Source: Anthopleura xanthogrammica (Eukaryota; Cnidaria; Anthozoa; Actiniaria; Actiniidae). From it: a stretch of 64,000 bases of DNA. The stretch's first letter is position 1, and each line of letters starts with the position of its first letter. The notes below the pieces were generated by a model. The model had not been told where the DNA came from, searched no databases, and saw only the letters and a list, made by a program, of their open reading frames with translations. The stretch lies in contig OZ025215.1 in NCBI GenBank assembly GCA_964019055.1, forward strand, positions 5,807,770 to 5,871,769, in the 5' to 3' direction. Shown here in pieces: positions 45,571 through 58,480 of the stretch. The translations under genes and the position numbers were made by a program.

Positions 45571-46020
45571 GCGGAGCTTCCTCGCGGGCCGAAGGCCCGC
45601 GCTAGCGGAGCACCATACTTAAGAAAAAATGGTAATCCATCGAGTTGATTTTTCATGGCTTGATTTGTCCATACATACATACATACATACATACATACAT
45701 ACATACATACATACATACATACATACATACATACATACATACATACATACATACATACATACATACATACATACATACATACATACATACATACATACAT
45801 ACATACTTACATACATACATACAAACATACATACATACATACATACATACATACATACATACATACATACATACATACATACATACATACATACATACAT
45901 ACATACATACATACATACATACATACATACATACATACATACGTCCGTCCGTGTACCACTTTGCACAGGGTTCCCGCGCGCTTTGCTTACTCACAAATAC
46001 ACGGAAAAAATCGCAATAAT
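45571..46020. repeat. Dispersed repeat with long (CATA)n core
   Basis: Paralog of 1734-2037. The core at 45670-45942 is about 273 bp against about 141 bp in the left copy. The left flank has an extra GCGGGCCGAAGGCCCGC palindrome. Confidence 0.75.
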
Positions 46021-46186
46021 ATAGTCAAAGATGGATCAAGAAGTATTTTTTCTTATTTTTGCAATGCGAAAATAAGTTTAATCGAAGTCATGTCTGTCTG
46101 AAACAATTTTTCGACTTGAGCGACTTGCTAAAGAAGATTTAGCGAGGGAAGATTCTAATCTTACGTTTCGTGACTGAAACTTCAGG

Positions 46187-48185
46187 GAGAGAAAAAGTGG
46201 CCTGTAGACCAGATAAACCTGATTATACTGCAAGAATAATATATCAGTTCCGTAGAAAACACTTCATAGAAGGTAAATTCATTAATGTTAACTAATATTT
46301 CGTAAAAAAATCGACAAAAAATGTGTAAACTAGCTGGAGAAACTCTCAGACAAGCCAAGGACGTTCGGCAAACATTGACAGAAAAACTTGGATAGTTTGT
46401 CGTTTTTACTGCATTTTAGATTTTTATCATCTTTTTCTTCAATACTTGTGAACCAAAAAAGCGATATTTGAAGCTTTGAATTTTTGTTTTTGATCCCATT
46501 TCAAGAAAAAAGGCTAAGACTTAGTAAAAAGACTGAGTTCTTTGAAAAATATATTTGACGGCCAGCGAGCTCACACGAGGAATTCTGATGTCAAAACAAG
46601 ATTCCATATTTCATAATCATATGGATATTTTGACATTTTTATAGATAATTTATTTTAATGTTGAATGAAATATGAAAAAGGAATACATATCACACCAAAT
46701 ATTTGCTATTTATCGGGCTTTTCCAGCTATTATTATTACACAATCGCAAAAATGATGAGCTTGTGTTTTTTTTTTATGGATAAGCTTAAAATGTTTTTGT
46801 AAGATATTCCCTCGATAATAAAGTTAAGAATAAATCTGAAAAAACTTTCCAAAGACCAACTTACTAACAAAGAAAATTATTATCTTGCATTAATGAATAT
46901 GTCTCTTGTTACATGTGAAGTTCAAGTGAATGTTAAAGCTTAAGCTTATAATATTTTTCGACAACTTTCAGTGTAGTTCACTTTCCGCCTAAAAAACTTA
47001 TAACTTAAGGAGGCTCCCTAGAGTTTACTCTTCCTCCACCAAGAGTCACAAAAACTACTCGCATTTTGTCCAGAATTATCAATCATTTCAAACCAGTAGC
47101 AACAGAAGCAGCAGCAAATAAAGCTCCGTGAAATCTACCCTTGTGTTTAGTAATTTTTATACGACTTTGACAAACTTGCACGTTCAAAACAGTTCATTTA
47201 ATATATTCAGAATGCAATGAGTATGCTTGCGCATGCGCAACTACTAAACTTGAAGAATTTTTATTTTGCGTACGTTAATTTTCAAAATGAAATTAACTCA
47301 AAAGTACACGTTGAAATGTTCCCAAACGTATACAGTTTTTTCACAATGTTATAAAAAGGCAACTGACAAAATGCTACTGAAATCCTGACATCAGATTTTT
47401 TTTTAATCCAGGAAAATCGAAATTTCTCAATATCTCACGTTCTGATGTCAAGATTTTTTTAAGCCGCAGTTATATTATAAAAAATCCAACGGAGTTTTAT
47501 ATTATGTATTTAGAAGAATATTGACCGTGGAAAATTCGAGTTATTATTTTTTTAATGTTAAAAATAGGCCTTTTTACGACAGATGCAGCGTTGCTATGGT
47601 AACATTGTACGTGATCATTACTACCACAAACAAATCCTAAACTCATAATCTTTAATATGGTTGGTCTATCAGGCATCGATATGCAGATATGCTTTTGCTA
47701 TAAAAGGATTTCTCTTATAGCTCCAAATACCTGTAAACTCTAGGGAGCCTCCTTAAGATTTGGTGAATAAAATCCTTGTTCTATACATGTATTCATATGT
47801 TCTATAATTATTTTTCTTCGAATTGATAAGTTTTCTAATGCTTTTGAAGGCTTAAAATAATGATTTTTCTTTTAGTTTTTCCTTCTGGGTTCTGGTAAAA
47901 TCAAAATAAGTGGTAACGCTGTAGGCGGCGTTATGCCGCGTCACACAACTGTCACGTCTTTAGCACTATATATACTATTTATGGGAGCTCCGCTTTTAGG
48001 CAGTGCCTAAATCTATATTACTTTATATATTCTCTAGCTACATAATCTTATATACAGTTATTTCAAAAAACGTTGAATACTGAATACTGTATATAGCTGT
48101 ATATATTATGACAGTCATATATTATCCCTTAATAATGTCACGTCTTAACAAATCATGATTGCGTGACCTTTTGACATAAGCGTGA
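46187..48185. other. Intergenic, paralogous to 22628-23883
   Basis: No coding frame supported. It contains the inserted element at 47009-47752. Confidence 0.65.
47009..47752. mobile_element. TTAA-site non-autonomous element (744 bp)
   Basis: TTAA flanks on both sides (47005-47008, 47753-47756); the paralog at about 23450 has TTAA once. Inverted ends of 20 bp are GGAGGCTCCCTAGAGTTTAC. TTAA targets are used by piggyBac and Kolobok elements. The interior shows no transposase. Confidence 0.8.
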
Positions 48186-48427
48186 CTAACAAGGGATACA
48201 ATTTGGAAATTCCCTTGCAAACTGGACCATTTTCCCCCCAGCTGTTTTAACGTCTGCAATATAGTCCTTATAGATTTGGTCATCACAAGCCATGGTTTTG
48301 GATTCGAAACATGCGTAAAAATTTGAAACAGCTTTACACATGTTCCCGCCACTTTTGATCTCTTCTGCATATCGTGACACACAATAGAGATTCTTTTTGG
48401 CTGTGCAAGGTTTGAACCTGTCTGCCT
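48186..48427 (-). CDS. Terminal exon of a small cysteine-rich protein (unit D)
   Basis: Paralog of 23884-24125 with an intact frame and the same acceptor. It differs at a few residues (YCVSRYAEE, FAREFPNCIPC), one of which adds a cysteine before the terminal PC. Family unknown; probably secreted. Confidence 0.6.
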
Positions 48428-48554
48428 CTGAAATCAAAATAAGTTTAAGAATTATGGTCTTTTCATATACCTTTTCTTTTCGAATAATATAGAATTGAAA
48501 AATAGCCCTTAATAAGTAATGTCGCTTAAATGTGCTGAATAATCCAGTTCTAAT

Positions 48555-48848
48555 TTAGGTGACGAAGCATAAACTTTCATCCACCCGTCCTAAGTTACTT
48601 GGCTGAGCTGAGCCGTAGAAGTTCAGCAATCCTTGTTCTGAGTGTTCGTTCTGACTTACCGATGTAAAAACTCTCTCGATCAATACCATTAGAACCATTG
48701 CAGCAAATGCGATATATACCAGCCCACAAGTATCCTCCTTCCTTATGATCCAATTTTTGACTTGATTTTCATGCATGGATTGAAAGACCCTTAATAGTGA
48801 AGTGAAATGTCGCTTTCCTTCATCAAATATCTTTGGACCTACGACCAT
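48555..48848 (-). pseudogene. Possible GIY-YIG endonuclease remnant (unit D)
   Basis: Paralog of 24253-24546 with the same ESFYIGK region in the shifted frame. Confidence 0.3.
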
Positions 48849-49991
48849 ACATTTTCTATGGATTTCATAACTACTATCACATCACTTCAACTCTTTCAAA
48901 AAAAGTATTGGCTAGATTCATTTTTACAGAATTGATTTAAGCATTAAAATTGGCAAAGTACTCTTGCAACATGGCTTCCATTTTATCAAATTTATTTATT
49001 TATTTATTTACAATGATATTTTAACAGGATGCTAATTCACTTTAGTGATTTTCAAGAAGGTCCTGTAAATCTGCAGTCAGTCAATAGCATCTTGGTTAAT
49101 CTCGCACATCGTCGGAGCTTGAAACTCTTGTTCTTTTATTTTGTTTGTCCATTCTGTCCATTCGTGAGCTCGGCGGCGTTTCCGGATTGGCTGAAGTTCA
49201 AATCTGAATATATTATCAGCTGTAAGTTCTTAACTGTTATTCAGGGAATGTCAATGTCAATGTCAGTTTCAATGAAACCTCTGTAACCAGCTGTTGATCA
49301 TCTTCATCAAAATGCATGAGATCTAGAGTGATTCCATTTAACTCGTTTAAATGAAAAGATGTCGATTAATACCGGCATTAATCAGTGTTAGGATCAATTT
49401 TGTAGAGAACATTTATGTGTTCCCGCGAAAGTTTGTGGAATTTGGAATATTGGTTTTAGATTTATTCAGTGTGTGTGCATTCTTGACTATGCCGTTTGTA
49501 CTTGGAAATATTTTAGCACTGCATGAAATGAGCGAGGCAAATATTGTTCACACATCATACATCGGTTCACTGATCAAATACAAAGCATTCAGTCGAAGTT
49601 TCAAGGTTCAAATTTGAAAAATCCTTTGAAACCACCTTGTAGCCTCGATGGAATGCTTTGTGTTGTATTTGTGAACCGATTGATGAAAAATAGTGAATCA
49701 AGGAAGACAGTATTAATTAATTCGCCGAAAAAGAATAAACACAACATTTCCTGCATGTTTATAACTGTCTGGGTTGCTACGAAGTTTAGATATCGAAACA
49801 TTATCGCGCATTAAAACTTCCTGTTTTTCTTGCTTTGCTTTCATTTAGTAACTACTGACCTGTTTGTGGACGTAAATACAATAATCTCTCTCAAATAAAA
49901 CTCTTAGAAACCAAATTCATCGATTTGAATAGAGTTTTAATCACAGGCACGAAAACAAAACAAAAAACTCTAATATGACTTAAAATTGATA

Positions 49992-50135
49992 GCGTGCAAC
50001 CATGCAGTATATCCGTGAAATATAAATTAGTAAATAGTACAAAATAGTGCTAATTAAACAATAGAAAACAATAGAATTTGCAAAAATTGTACTATTTAGT
50101 AAAACTAATGTTTCACGGATATACTGTTTGCACTC
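49992..50135. mobile_element. TA-site MITE (144 bp)
   Basis: Absent at about 25661 (TTGATAAAACAG). Inverted arms contain GCAGTATATCCGTGAAA, extending to TAGTACAA. A TA duplication fits a Tc1/mariner-type MITE. Confidence 0.75.
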
Positions 50136-50813
50136 TAAAACAGATGAACTAATCCTAGTATCGGTATCACCAAATCGTACAACAACGAATATTTATCGCT
50201 CTATATGTATCGCTCTGAAGTTAAATGCCTTATAAATTTTTTTACATCAAGCTGCTAGTCGGCAATCGGCTCAAATTTCTAAAGAAAGGTAAGATGGTGA
50301 CCCATTTGTTTAGTTAATGTATCAATGTTTTTCTTATTTTGTTTTCATTTTGACTATTTTAATAGTCAAAATTATAATATTTTAATATTTTAAAAACTGT
50401 TTGTGGACGTAAATACAACTGCATGATCACTCTTAATTAAAACTGTTAGAAACCTATTCATCGATTTGAATAGAGTTTTAATGACAGGCACGAAAACAAC
50501 CTCCAATATGAATACTTCTAGAGAACTGGTTCTTAGTACCGACAGCATCATATCGTACAACAACACATATTTACAGCGATCAAGGTGAGATAAAAACTGA
50601 AGCTTATAAAGTAAAGAACGCCTACTTTCTTTCTGTTTTGTGTATCCGCTCATATTTTTGGTTTCTCTAGCGGTTCAACTAGGGTTGTTCTTTTTTTTTT
50701 TTATTACAAATAAAATCCAGCATATTTAAGTCAAAGTAGCGCCGATTAATTATGTATGGTCTTCCATGCAGGTGCATATGACATTCACTTCCTTGAGACA
50801 GATTCCATTCACG

Positions 50814-51979
50814 ATGGCTATGCTAGTAAGCATTCTACTTGCTTGTATACAAGTTCTGAAGACAATCGCGGCTGAGGAAACCTGTCCAGTGGTCAGATAC
50901 ACTGGCAGATTCAAAGAGAGTAACCACGTTAAAGATTACGCCCTGCTTGGACGATCCTACAAAAACCTGACCATCAATACCGTACAGGAGTGCTTCAGTG
51001 TCTGTATTGATGACTGTCGATGTGTGTCCTATCAACTCTCTGGTAGACGATGTGAGCTGATCGACGAGGACAGACACACAGCTCCTGACCAGCATCCTTC
51101 TTTGAATATGCCTTTTTAAATACACTTCAGGAATTTTCAATTTTAAAACATATTTTTAATCTATTTCAGTCTAACAGTGTTGGTTGTTTAAGTCAGTGTC
51201 ATAACGGCTGTTGTCGTTATTCTCAACCTTGTCTAAACGGTGGAACCTGCATCGACACGTGCCAAAACGTCAACCGCAAGTTTCAGTGCAAATGTCCACA
51301 GGGTTTTGGTGGAAGAGTTTGTCAGATTCCTCTTTCATGCGCTGCCTATTGCACAAGGTCTGTGCCAAACATCTATCCAATCCAAACAACAAATGGTAAT
51401 GCTTTGAAGGTGTACTGTGATATGACGTCAGAGCCGGGGATGGTGTGGACTTTGATGGAGTCATTTGCGCTTTCAAAAAAAGAAAAATTCAAAGCGGCAC
51501 CCATGACAAAGGATTTTCCATCCAACGAAGAAAACCCTCCCAACTGGTCTGACTATCGCATGTCACGCAATACAATGCAACACGTCAGACGTGATGCTAC
51601 TCACTGGAGAGCCACTTGTAAGTATGACACTGATGGACTGGTCAAGACAGACTACATCCGGGGACGTCTCAGTGACATGGATATTCTGACGTACTTGGGA
51701 GGCTACACATGTGCTAGAGTCGAGTACATCAACGTGCGTGGTATCAGCTGTCAGAACTGCACCTCACACTTAAATCAAAAGTCTGCTTTTCATATATTTA
51801 TTGACAGCGGGCGTGGATTAAACATGGGTTGCCAATGGAATGGAAGATCTGGAGACGCACTGAAAAAAGGTAATGACTGGTGCGACAATTTTGGAAAATA
51901 CGGTGTTCCAAACCCTGCTCATCGATGCTCATCTTCGCCTTCATCTACCACCCAGTGGTGGCTTGGGAAACATGTATAA
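50814..51979 (+). pseudogene. PAN-EGF-fibrinogen-like gene D, exon 1 truncated
   Basis: Exon 1 starts at ATG 50814 with the signal peptide and PAN region. Compared with gene A, about 110 bp covering the end of exon 1, its splice donor and the start of the intron are deleted after CTCCTGACC. The frame instead reads QHPSLNMPF and stops at 51119. Exon 2 (51170-51979) keeps its acceptor and an open frame through EGF and fibrinogen-like parts to WWLGKHV. The AATAAA of gene A is altered to AATCAT here. It could still give a roughly 100-aa secreted PAN peptide, but a full protein needs an alternative donor. Confidence 0.75.
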
Positions 51980-53435
51980 CGACTCGACTTTCTCTTCAGG
52001 TTTTGATGTTCCGCCTCCAAATAGTATCGCCCAACCTAATTGTGTAACTTAAAACATTTCTTATTAGTAACTGCATGATAATGGATGGAACGTCTATTAA
52101 AAACTCCGGACAGAATCATCTCCCTGCGGCTAAAATGATGAGTGTAACTCTAGACATCAGGACAGGTGATAATCCAACTTAAAGAATATGTTGTTCTGAA
52201 TTCGTTGTTGCACTGAGATTATGAATTATATATAACCTTAAAAAACAGTCGTCAAAGTTAAACAAAGATCACTTAAAGTGATAGTAATGTAGAAATTATA
52301 AAAACAAATTTGAATTTTTCTAGACGTCGACTTGAATACATGAATGTCTTGATACTCATACCTTGACGTTCAAGAGGTTGTTACATAATGCTTTAATAAC
52401 CTGAACTTCATGATCACCAAACGTTAACTGTTGCATGTAAGCAATACAATTTGGCTTTACTATTGTAGAGTATAGTAGAATGATATGAAAATAAAATTGA
52501 AAATGTTCCAATATAAATAGTGTCCTCTATGATAGCACAAGCAAATGGAAAATCAAGTAAAAATGTAAACCAATATTTTTTTTGCGCTCGCCTTTATAAT
52601 TTTATAATTTCTCCACGGTATCGTTTGTAGTCTATATTTAGAACTTATCCCCTCTGGCTTTCTATCAACATTTACAACAAGAATTTTAATTTATGTGAAA
52701 GGGAATGATAAATTTATTTTTTAAAAGGAAATACACCTCTTCGCGAGTTCAAATCGTCGGGTTTTATATACTTATTTCAATAAAGTTACTCACCTGAAAA
52801 GCTACAAAGCTGAGACCGACAAGGAATATGGGTAAATATATAAGTTTTACATTTGCTTCAACTGCTTGATAACCATTGGTGGACTTAAGGTCTTTCACCA
52901 GTTACAGATTCTCCTCCTGTGAGCATCCTCAAAATGTATTTTGTATCAAAGGCTTTACTTGTTGGATATGAAATGTTTCCCATGATCTTTACAGGATTTT
53001 GGTGGCTAACTTTATTGAAATAAGTATATATGCGTTGATATTATACTTCAATTACTGATTTCAGTGTATTTTGTGTAGCATTCGTTTTTAGATTTTAGAT
53101 TTTCTACAACGCAGTTGTTTGTAAAATCCGTAAAATTGACCACATACGGTAAAACATCGTCTTTTGGCGTGAAATTGGAATAATTTCAAATAGTCATAAC
53201 TTTTTACTATTTTAAGCTATTCAATTGCGGTGTTCAATTTGAAGATTGAATTGTAAAGTTCAAGTTAAATTTTGGCGCCAAAATCAATCAATTACTGTGA
53301 TGACACAATGTCAATCATTCCAGCCACACAACTGTAATTAAGGTTTGCTTATTTCGAACTGTCGCTGAAGTTTCAACAAATTCTTATGTACTGTTCTTAA
53401 GTTATTTACCAGTGGGAGGATAATGGCCCCTTTTT

Positions 53436-53543
53436 CATTGCCAGAAATATTGGACATTGTCAGCAGTGTTACGCATGAATGAAAATGAAGTGGTTTTCTA
53501 GAGGAAAAATATAACTACATGGTTTCCAAGCACATATTTATAT

Positions 53544-53574
<31 letters not shown>

Positions 53575-54570
53575 TACACAATATTTATACAGAGGTGCCC
53601 AGTTCAGCAAAGCTGGTTTGAATGGGGCTCTGTTTAAAATAAACTTACAGACAAAAAATATAGTACAGAGAACAAAAAATAAAGTTACAATAATAAAGTA
53701 CTAAGAGTAAAACATTTAACATTTAACATGCAGTATTGCATGGCGCACAGGGTTTATTTTAGCGAGATCTAAAATGCTTTTTAAGGCCAGACTTGAATCT
53801 AGTTTCGTCATGTACCCTCCTCAGGTCCATATTCAACTATAATGTTAGTAAAACATTTCTTACCAAAAAATAGTTACTTGACAATCAAAAGAACAACTAT
53901 TATTTTTCTGTTGATAAGCCTCACCACAGGAAGCCCATGAAGGACAAGAAACAAGTTTCAAACCTAAATCCTTACTTTAAGCTTCCTTATTGTATCTCAG
54001 CAGTCAATAGGAGCTTGTAAAAACAAAATGGCGATATTTAGGGGGTTTGGAAGCTGTTTGGAGCAGTTCTCTGTGGTTTCTTTTCATTTTTAACTGAGAA
54101 CTACGAGCTAACAACGCGTCGAATCGCTTAAAATTTAACCTAACTTCAAGCTTCTTGGGAACCAACATTCTGAAGGCATGCTGTCTATTTTGAGCGGTTT
54201 TGGATTTATTAAACACTCGTTTGGTGATATCGAGGTGGAGCTCTTTTACTTTTAAATTTTTTCGACTTCAAATAAGACGATTTTGGGGTCAAGTGTGGCC
54301 AGATTTATAGACGATGTATGGAATCTAGAGCTTTCGAAGCCTTTCGAAGGCAAGTAGTCCGGGAACCAATATGTCGCATGATTCAATGATCATTTTACGC
54401 TTATTTAGTAGCTTGTAGGGTGGGTTGTTTGTCGCGATGTGGAGCTCAGAGTAAATAAAACCCTATTCGCCGTAAATAGAGGAAGCTCTATATTCCCCAT
54501 ACATTTCCTATAAGACTCGGCGGCTATTTTGTAAGCTGAAACGCATCATTGTCCCATATTTCTGGCAATG
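53436..54570. mobile_element. Non-autonomous element, CATYGCCAGAAA family (1135 bp)
   Basis: Ends CATTGCCAGAAATATTGG and CCATATTTCTGGCAATG. The paralog at about 29770-29780 (CCCCTTTTTGACCATCG) is empty, with at most a single T duplicated. A (TTTA)n run lies near 53540-53573. No transposase. Related to 39365-40254. Confidence 0.75.
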
Positions 54571-55170
54571 TGACCATCGTGATGATAAGGCCATACAAGT
54601 AATATGGTGAGACACAACATAATAACTTGTGTATCGTTTTAACCATAAATACCATAGTAAAGTACATGTTTTGAATTCAATTTTTAAGTGTTGGTCATAA
54701 TGTTATTTTAATCAAAGTGGCCAGGGCAGTGAAGTAACCATCTGAGAGAGCCTGGAACTAGCGACAAGTCGAAATCGTGAGAGACTGGTTATGACTAGCG
54801 ACAACGCGGAAGCGACAGATAGGAAGCCACAACTGACCGTTTTTTTTACTTTACTAAGACTACCGAATGTGGAATTTACTATACGATTTATATATTTGAG
54901 CAATGTTTATTATCTTGTAATATACGTCAACTGTAAGTGGCAGTTGACTCAGAAGTATAAACTATTTCAAGAGCCACACACTTTTAATTTAGTTTTCTCT
55001 TATAACAACCAGACTAACAACCAGGATTTCCTATAGCTATTTGTACTAAATATGTGAATAAAAATTGTGAATAAATTTGAACTTGAACTTCCAAATGTAG
55101 TCCTATACTTCAGTTTTGCATTCGATGCAAACCGCTTTTTTGAGAGCCACAGACTCATTGCACAGGCTTA

Positions 55171-55239
55171 TATAAGTCAGCTATTCAAATACACCATTAA
55201 AAGTCCGTGGGATAAGTATTATTCAACTTGCACATTCTT

Positions 55240-55242
<3 letters not shown>
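55171..55242. repeat. Left arm of a split foldback element
   Basis: Matches the left arm of 31670-31872 up to GCACATTCTTTA, where it runs into (TAA)n. The loop and right arm continue at 58352-58480, so the intervening 3.1 kb sits inside the foldback. Confidence 0.65.
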
Positions 55243-55287
<45 letters not shown>

Positions 55288-57363
55288 AATATAAAAATCT
55301 TTATTTCACATCCAATAATAATAATAATAATGAAAATTACAAAAAATGCTATAAAAATTGCTATGACTATTTACAAAGTTATATGTATTTAAAATCTAAA
55401 GTATTGAAAGTATTATTAAGGTAAAGAAAAAAAACTGAGTTCAAATATTAAATTAAGAATATAGCAATGTAGGTACAAAATATCAATAAAATATGCACAT
55501 ACAAAGAAAAATTAAAAATCTAATTAAAATTAGCGATGGCATTGTCAATAGAAAAATCTGTGTTATAAATGTCATGAGTTCTTCTTTTTACTCTAGTGCC
55601 TCTGAGGCATAATAGAGCAGAGCGGAGAAGGGCAAATGAAACTTTCGCCCGCAACCAAGACATAGAATTAGAGTAAGTTTCCCCTTTCTTGGATGATAAA
55701 AGTTCGGCCAATCGCTTGTGGTACATCTTACATTCTGTGCCCATTCCACCAGTCGTACTAAAAACTAAAGGTGTAAAAGTTCCCTGTTCTACTTCCATAA
55801 CTCTGTTGGCATATTTCCTCTTCTTTTCAGTCTCGTGTTGTCGATAGACTTGATCGGTACTCTTTTCACGGTAAGAATCTGCATAAGGGTGGCAAACCCG
55901 CACGTCGAAGAATGCAGACCTTTGTCGTTCCCAGAAACCTCTGGCGTGAATGTCAAGACGGGCGTCGTCTGATCTATTAGCACCATTGTTCAAGATTTCT
56001 CCAGTTAATTTCTGGAGAATTGGCTCAACTTCAACATCCTTACATACTGTCCCTAAGAGCTCAGCCTCCAAATCACGGATTTCATTGTGGCGTTGTATAA
56101 CATAGCCACCTTTCTTACATATCATCGCATGATCGACGTCAAAAATATCTCCACAGACGCATGTCTTAGGTAATTCTGAAATTTCCCAGTTATATCTCAA
56201 CTTGATGGCGTCTCTGAATTCTCTCTTGTTTAGGTCATAGGCTAACTCTTTGACTGGAATGACATTCAACCAACTTGAAGCACCTTTTTCAGATGCTAAT
56301 TCAACAGCTTTCAATGTATTTGGAGTCAGATTGTTCATGGCCATTTCTTGTGTCTCTTTAAACTGCTCATTTTTCTTTGTTCTTGCTTCGATTAATGCAG
56401 AGTGCACATCTACTTTTTCTGGAGGTTGGTGTTCTTGATTTATAATGCGCTGCACCAAAGGGTCTGTAACAGTGATAGAGGCTTGGTATTCGGAAGATGA
56501 CGTTCCTGCTGGATTTGAGATGCCCAGGCCCCCCATACGTATTGGGAGTGCAAGCAAGTCACGTTCATCCGTAGTAACTTGATGATCTGTGATGGCTGGA
56601 ATTAACAGATCCGTTATCGCACGTTCAAGTGGCTCAAGTAAGTCGGTGATATCAGGTAGTGTTCTTATAAAGTAAGTCCAGCGGTGACGTAGACCAAAAA
56701 TGAAAGCGGCATAACTCGCCTGAGGTTGAGTTAGAGCAAACTCTGCCAACTTTGTGACCTGATTAATCCAGTTACTGACTTTCTCTTCAACATATTCCTC
56801 TAAGAAAGATTTGGATCCTAGGACTGCTCCAAGGTGCTTACGGCCCTCAGATGTGATGTTTATTTTAGTTTCACCAAACACATTCCTAGCGGCATTCTCG
56901 CGTTCAGGTTTGGTTATAAGCCAGCACTTCTTTGCATTAGGGAAGTACCCTAGCGCAGGTCCATTTTCAGAGAGATCGTCCCACCATTTCTTGACATTGT
57001 CAAGCGAGCCGCATCCAGTAGCATCGTCAGCAAACCAACACTGTTTAGTTGAGCTTGACAGTTGTAATTGAGTAATGAGGGGCTGTAGACTGATTGCATA
57101 TAGACTCATAGCAAGTGGATCGCCTTGTGTAGTGCCTTCAGCAGATTGTATTTCTTGGCCGCCGATAACGAAAAGTCTTGCAGGTGTTCTATATGTATTG
57201 ATTGCATATCTTGCTATGGTTGGACATAACACTCTAATATTATGCAGTGCTGCAGATCTATTCAGAGCATTGAAGGCATTAGAGGCGTCGATAAGAAGAA
57301 CGGCATCGGATTCGTCGGCTTCAAAGATATTACGCATGGCATGGATAGCAGCCTCATTTCCAC
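55243..57363 (-). mobile_element. 5'-truncated R4/Dong-like non-LTR retrotransposon in (TAA)n
   Basis: The coding frame is on the minus strand. The 3' end (left) runs through an A-rich tail into (TAA)n at 55243-55278. The 5' end (right) stops abruptly at a further TAA tract at 57364-57388. Microsatellite on both sides fits the TAA-repeat target known for Dong elements of the R4 clade. Confidence 0.7.
55520..57363 (-). pseudogene. Reverse transcriptase / restriction-like endonuclease, N-terminus missing
   Basis: The open frame enters from the truncated 5' end (57363) and ends at 55520; about 614 residues remain. RT motifs are [14 protein letters not shown] (motif A), TTQGDPLAM (B) and WFADDATG (C, catalytic Asp pair). 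After the thumb region comes a CCHC-type motif ([16 protein letters not shown]) followed by RHNEIRD. A restriction-like endonuclease segment ([14 protein letters not shown]) comes next. This order (RT, CCHC, REL endonuclease) marks the R2/R4/NeSL/CRE group. The N-terminal DNA-binding part and first RT motifs are lost, so the copy is dead, though no stop interrupts what is left. Confidence 0.82.
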
Positions 57364-57388
57364 AATAATAATAATAATAATAATAATA

Positions 57389-57621
57389 TTACTGTCCTTC
57401 TACTCTAACCGCGGTCACCCAGAGTTCGTTTGAGCAATCAGATTACGACTGAATACAAAAACAAGAACAATATAATTCAAGTTCATACTTCTGTGCACGG
57501 TTATTTTACATTAAACGACAATTTCTATGGCTGGATTTACGAAATAAGGATTGTGTAAAAACTCGTAATCTTATTGGTCAACGAACTCTGGGTGACCGCG
57601 GTTAGAGTAGAAGGACAGTAA
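57389..57621. mobile_element. MITE between the two LINE fragments (233 bp)
   Basis: Inverted ends TTACTGTCCTTCTACTCTAA, extending about 40 bp through CCGCGGTCACCCAGAGTTCG. Both sides are (TAA)n, so a TA target duplication is likely but cannot be fixed. Confidence 0.75.
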
Positions 57622-58243
57622 TAATAATAATAATAATAAAATTTTATTAAATTTAAAGATAAAACTGACAACTTTATTTCACAATAATTATAATAACAAT
57701 AATAAAGAAGACAATAATAGCAATAATTAATTATAATGTTAAAACGAGCGATATTAAAGGATCTAAAAAACAAAAAATTATAAAATATGTAAAAAATTAT
57801 TAAGAAGAAAAATATTTAAAAATAAATCAATTGATTTCTGTTGTATTTACATTAAGTTTAAAATCAAATAAAAAGTCATTGTTCTTATAAAAAGGAACTC
57901 GTGACCCACGTACACATAGATTAATGGATCTAAGTATTTCAAAGGATAGTTTTGTTCTTATGTATGTGATTGTTTCTGCATATGGCTCGTTCGTTTTCCT
58001 TGAAATCTTCTCTGCCAGCGCCTTTATAAACATTTGACACTCTGTGCCCATACCACCATTCGTTCCAAAGACCAAAGGGGTAAAACTTCCCATTTCCACA
58101 TCCAGGATCCTTTCTTCGTATTTTTGTTTCTTTTCTTTCTCCTGTTCTTTAAAGATCGTCGAGGTAGACTTGTTCTGGTTACATTTGGAGTTTACATGCA
58201 ATACACGTACATCAAAGAATGCTGTAACTCCTCGTTGCCAGAA
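57622..58243 (-). mobile_element. Second, heavily truncated R4/Dong-like copy
   Basis: The minus-strand frame 57827-58201 matches the C-terminus of the larger copy (SFTPLVFGTNGGMGTECQMF here; [20 protein letters not shown] there) but is clearly diverged, so it is another subfamily. It is bounded by TAA repeats at about 57619-57640 and 58244-58292. Confidence 0.7.
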
Positions 58244-58260
58244 GCATTATTATTATTATT

Positions 58261-58293
<33 letters not shown>

Positions 58294-58351
58294 TTTATAA
58301 GTGTCTCAAAACTTATAGCTGAGCACAAGTGCCCTACTAATCGGGGAGGCC

Positions 58352-58480
58352 TTTACATTGCAGTTGGCTGTTGCTAATGATTTGCTAAAGTCAACTGTAA
58401 TGTAAAGAATGTGCAAGTTGAACTATACCAATGTTTTGAAATTCCACGGACTTTTAATGATATTATTGAATAGCTGACTT
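58352..58480. repeat. Loop and right arm of the split foldback element
   Basis: Continues the foldback broken at 55242 (CAGTTGGCTGTTGCTAATG, then the inverse arm). Confidence 0.6.

Larger units (their letters stand above)
43771..54800. repeat. Right copy of segmental duplication
   Basis: Partner of the copy at 1-30000 in the same orientation. It lacks the ISL2EU and BEL insertions and carries its own insertions at 47009-47752, 49992-50135 and 53436-54570. It contains PAN-family gene D and the intact cysteine-rich exon at 48186-48427. Confidence 0.85.

Noticed and set aside
45561..46024. Same repeat frames in the right copy
   Set aside because: Microsatellite artefact.
58034..58300. Plus-strand frames of 73-88 aa with Leu/Ile runs
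   Set aside because: Opposite strand of the LINE fragment and TAA repeat.
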